NCBI RefSeq assembly: GCF_018449435.1
Contig: NZ_JAHCMU010000005.1
Location: 124,001-188,000, forward strand
Direction: 5' to 3'
DNA length: 64,000 bases
Source: Flagellimonas sp. 389
GTDB lineage: Bacteria > Bacteroidota > Bacteroidia > Flavobacteriales > Flavobacteriaceae
In this document: piece by piece, positions 63,124 through 64,000 of the stretch
Numbering within the stretch: position 1 is the stretch's first letter
Layout of the letters: every line of letters starts with the position of its first letter
Program-made: the position numbers and the translations under genes
Notes under the pieces: model-generated
Seen by the model: the letters and a program-made list of their open reading frames with translations, nothing else
What the model was told of the DNA's origin: nothing
The model's database searches: none

Positions 63124-63846
63124 ATGGAAGAGAAACCACGTTTAGCAAGATTGACAGCCATATTAACACAGTTACAGTCCTCAAGAATTGTAACGGCCAA
63201 AACACTTGCGGACAAGCATAACGTTAGCATTAGAACAATCTATAGGGACATACGAACCTTAGAGAAATCTGGAGTGCCTATCGTTACCGAAGAAGGTAAG
63301 GGATATAGTATGATGGAAGGCTACCAACTGCCACCGGTAATGTTTACGGAAGATGAAGCCAATGCATTGATCACGGCAGAACAGCTGATCCTTAAAAATA
63401 AGGACGCTTCTTTTGTCCAGAATTATTCCGAAGCAATTTTAAAGATAAAGGCGCTGCTAAAGGGTTCGCAAAAAGACAAGGCAAGTCTTCTCAAAGACCG
63501 AATCTATTTTACCGATAATTTTTCGCGCCAAACGACCAGTAGTTATCTCATGCAGATTCAATCGGCATTGACAAATTTCCAAGTTTTAAATATTGAGTAC
63601 CTCTCCTTGGGCAATAAATCCACCAATCGAGATATAGAACCCTTTGCTTTATACAGTACCCAGGAAAAATGGTTGCTCATTGCATATTGTAGGCTTCGCA
63701 AGGCGTTTAGGGTATTTCGAATAGACCATATCCAAAAAGTCGCGAATACTTACGAAGTATTTGAATCGCACAATATGAGTTTGGAAGAGTATTATAAGTC
63801 GTATGACAGATATAATGGAAATGATTCCGACTACAAGAATCAATAA
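63124..63846 (+). CDS. YafY/PafC-type WYL-domain transcriptional regulator
   Basis: 240 residues from ATG 63124; TTG 63115 is in frame but weaker. A DeoR-like winged helix at the N-terminus (SSRIVTAKTLADKHNVSIRT) with the recognition part IYRDIRTLEKSGVP, then a linker and a WYL-type domain (about 140-225) that reads IEPFALYSTQEKWLLIAYCR and FRVFRIDHIQ. WYL regulators sense ligands such as nucleic acids or small molecules. It may control itself or the module upstream. The last 154 bases of the window after it show no gene. Confidence 0.9.
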   Translation: MEEKPRLARLTAILTQLQSSRIVTAKTLADKHNVSIRTIYRDIRTLEKSGVPIVTEEGKGYSMMEGYQLPPVMFTEDEANALITAEQLILKNKDASFVQNYSEAILKIKALLKGSQKDKASLLKDRIYFTDNFSRQTTSSYLMQIQSALTNFQVLNIEYLSLGNKSTNRDIEPFALYSTQEKWLLIAYCRLRKAFRVFRIDHIQKVANTYEVFESHNMSLEEYYKSYDRYNGNDSDYKNQ

Positions 63847-64000
63847 ACTTTAATGGCACTTATCGATTAGGATATGCTCCGTTTCAATGAGGTATATCGT
63901 CAGATATTGAGTACAAGTTCAGTACTGATATATGAAGTTCGGGAATTTTGGCTTAAAAAAATACTCCTAAATTGATACATGTGTGTTATGAGCTAAATAA

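Noticed and set aside
63910..63926. Inverted repeat AGTAC-N7-GTACT near the right edge
   Set aside because: Five-base arms only and no gene to relate it to within the window.

Overview
The window reads as chromosomal DNA of a member of the Bacteroidota, most likely a marine Flavobacteriaceae. The reasons are: AT-rich coding sequence; promoters of the Bacteroidota type (TTTG / TAnnTTTG) instead of sigma-70 boxes; weak Shine-Dalgarno sequences; many Bacteroidota-type lipoproteins; a mevalonate-pathway HMG-CoA reductase paired with a GYDIA-type GHMP kinase; and gene orders common in this family (miaB - sigma-54 activator - lptE - TPR - secG - groES - groEL; purH - mreBCD - mrdA - rodA; coaX - OMP - TPR - lptC - CNNM protein - ppiD). 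The genus cannot be fixed from sequence alone. No rRNA, CRISPR array, integrase, transposase or prophage is visible. Genes are dense and the longest gene-free gap is about 260 bases.

Layout. 1-1113: end of an LVIVD-type lipoprotein and a polytopic membrane protein. 1194-7945: miaB, a sigma-54 activator without a receiver domain, lptE, a TPR-like protein, secG, then groESL, with hairpin terminators after secG and groEL. 7956-11784 (minus): a metal-handling operon (HYC_CC_PP protein, TonB-dependent receptor, two HMA-domain proteins), probably for copper. 11929-19663: free-methionine sulfoxide reductase, purH and the rod-shape/elongasome genes. 19660-22771 (minus): a secreted nuclease and the tail-specific protease. 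22977-27946: surE, a small membrane protein, lpxB behind a tandem-repeat tract, a cell-wall hydrolase and comEC. 27976-31685 (minus): a DPP-IV peptidase and a POT peptide importer, a likely peptide-scavenging pair. 31749-34098: a striking regulatory interval, then HMG-CoA reductase and its kinase. 34157-41939 (minus): an envelope operon from coaX to ppiD. 42049-43381: tRNA-Phe, a small helical protein, a frameshifted DoxX-like gene with operator-like dyads, and a 33-residue membrane peptide. 43476-46949 (minus): a highly unusual pyruvate kinase homologue and a GH32 fructan hydrolase.

47163-63846 is the most distinctive part. An overlapping operon encodes a TIGR04282 glycosyltransferase, a purine-nucleoside phosphorylase, an ArsM arsenite methyltransferase, a DUF547 lipoprotein, a TIGR04283 glycosyltransferase and an outer-membrane-type lipoprotein. 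It is followed by a minus-strand envelope block (LysM/amidase-like, Omp85, GH113-like, beta-barrel, second DUF547). Then comes a plus-strand module of FAD oxidoreductase, NapH-like polyferredoxin, MORN-like protein and two GT2 glycosyltransferases, and a WYL regulator. I read this as an arsenosugar locus that may extend to a lipid- or envelope-linked product. The radical-SAM step (ArsS) is not in the window.

Other points for a second look: a perfect 16-bp CRP/FNR-type palindrome and phased 17-bp direct repeats upstream of HMG-CoA reductase; a 19-base sequence repeated exactly just before the start codons of lpxB and the polyferredoxin gene; and a one-base deletion splitting a DoxX-like gene.
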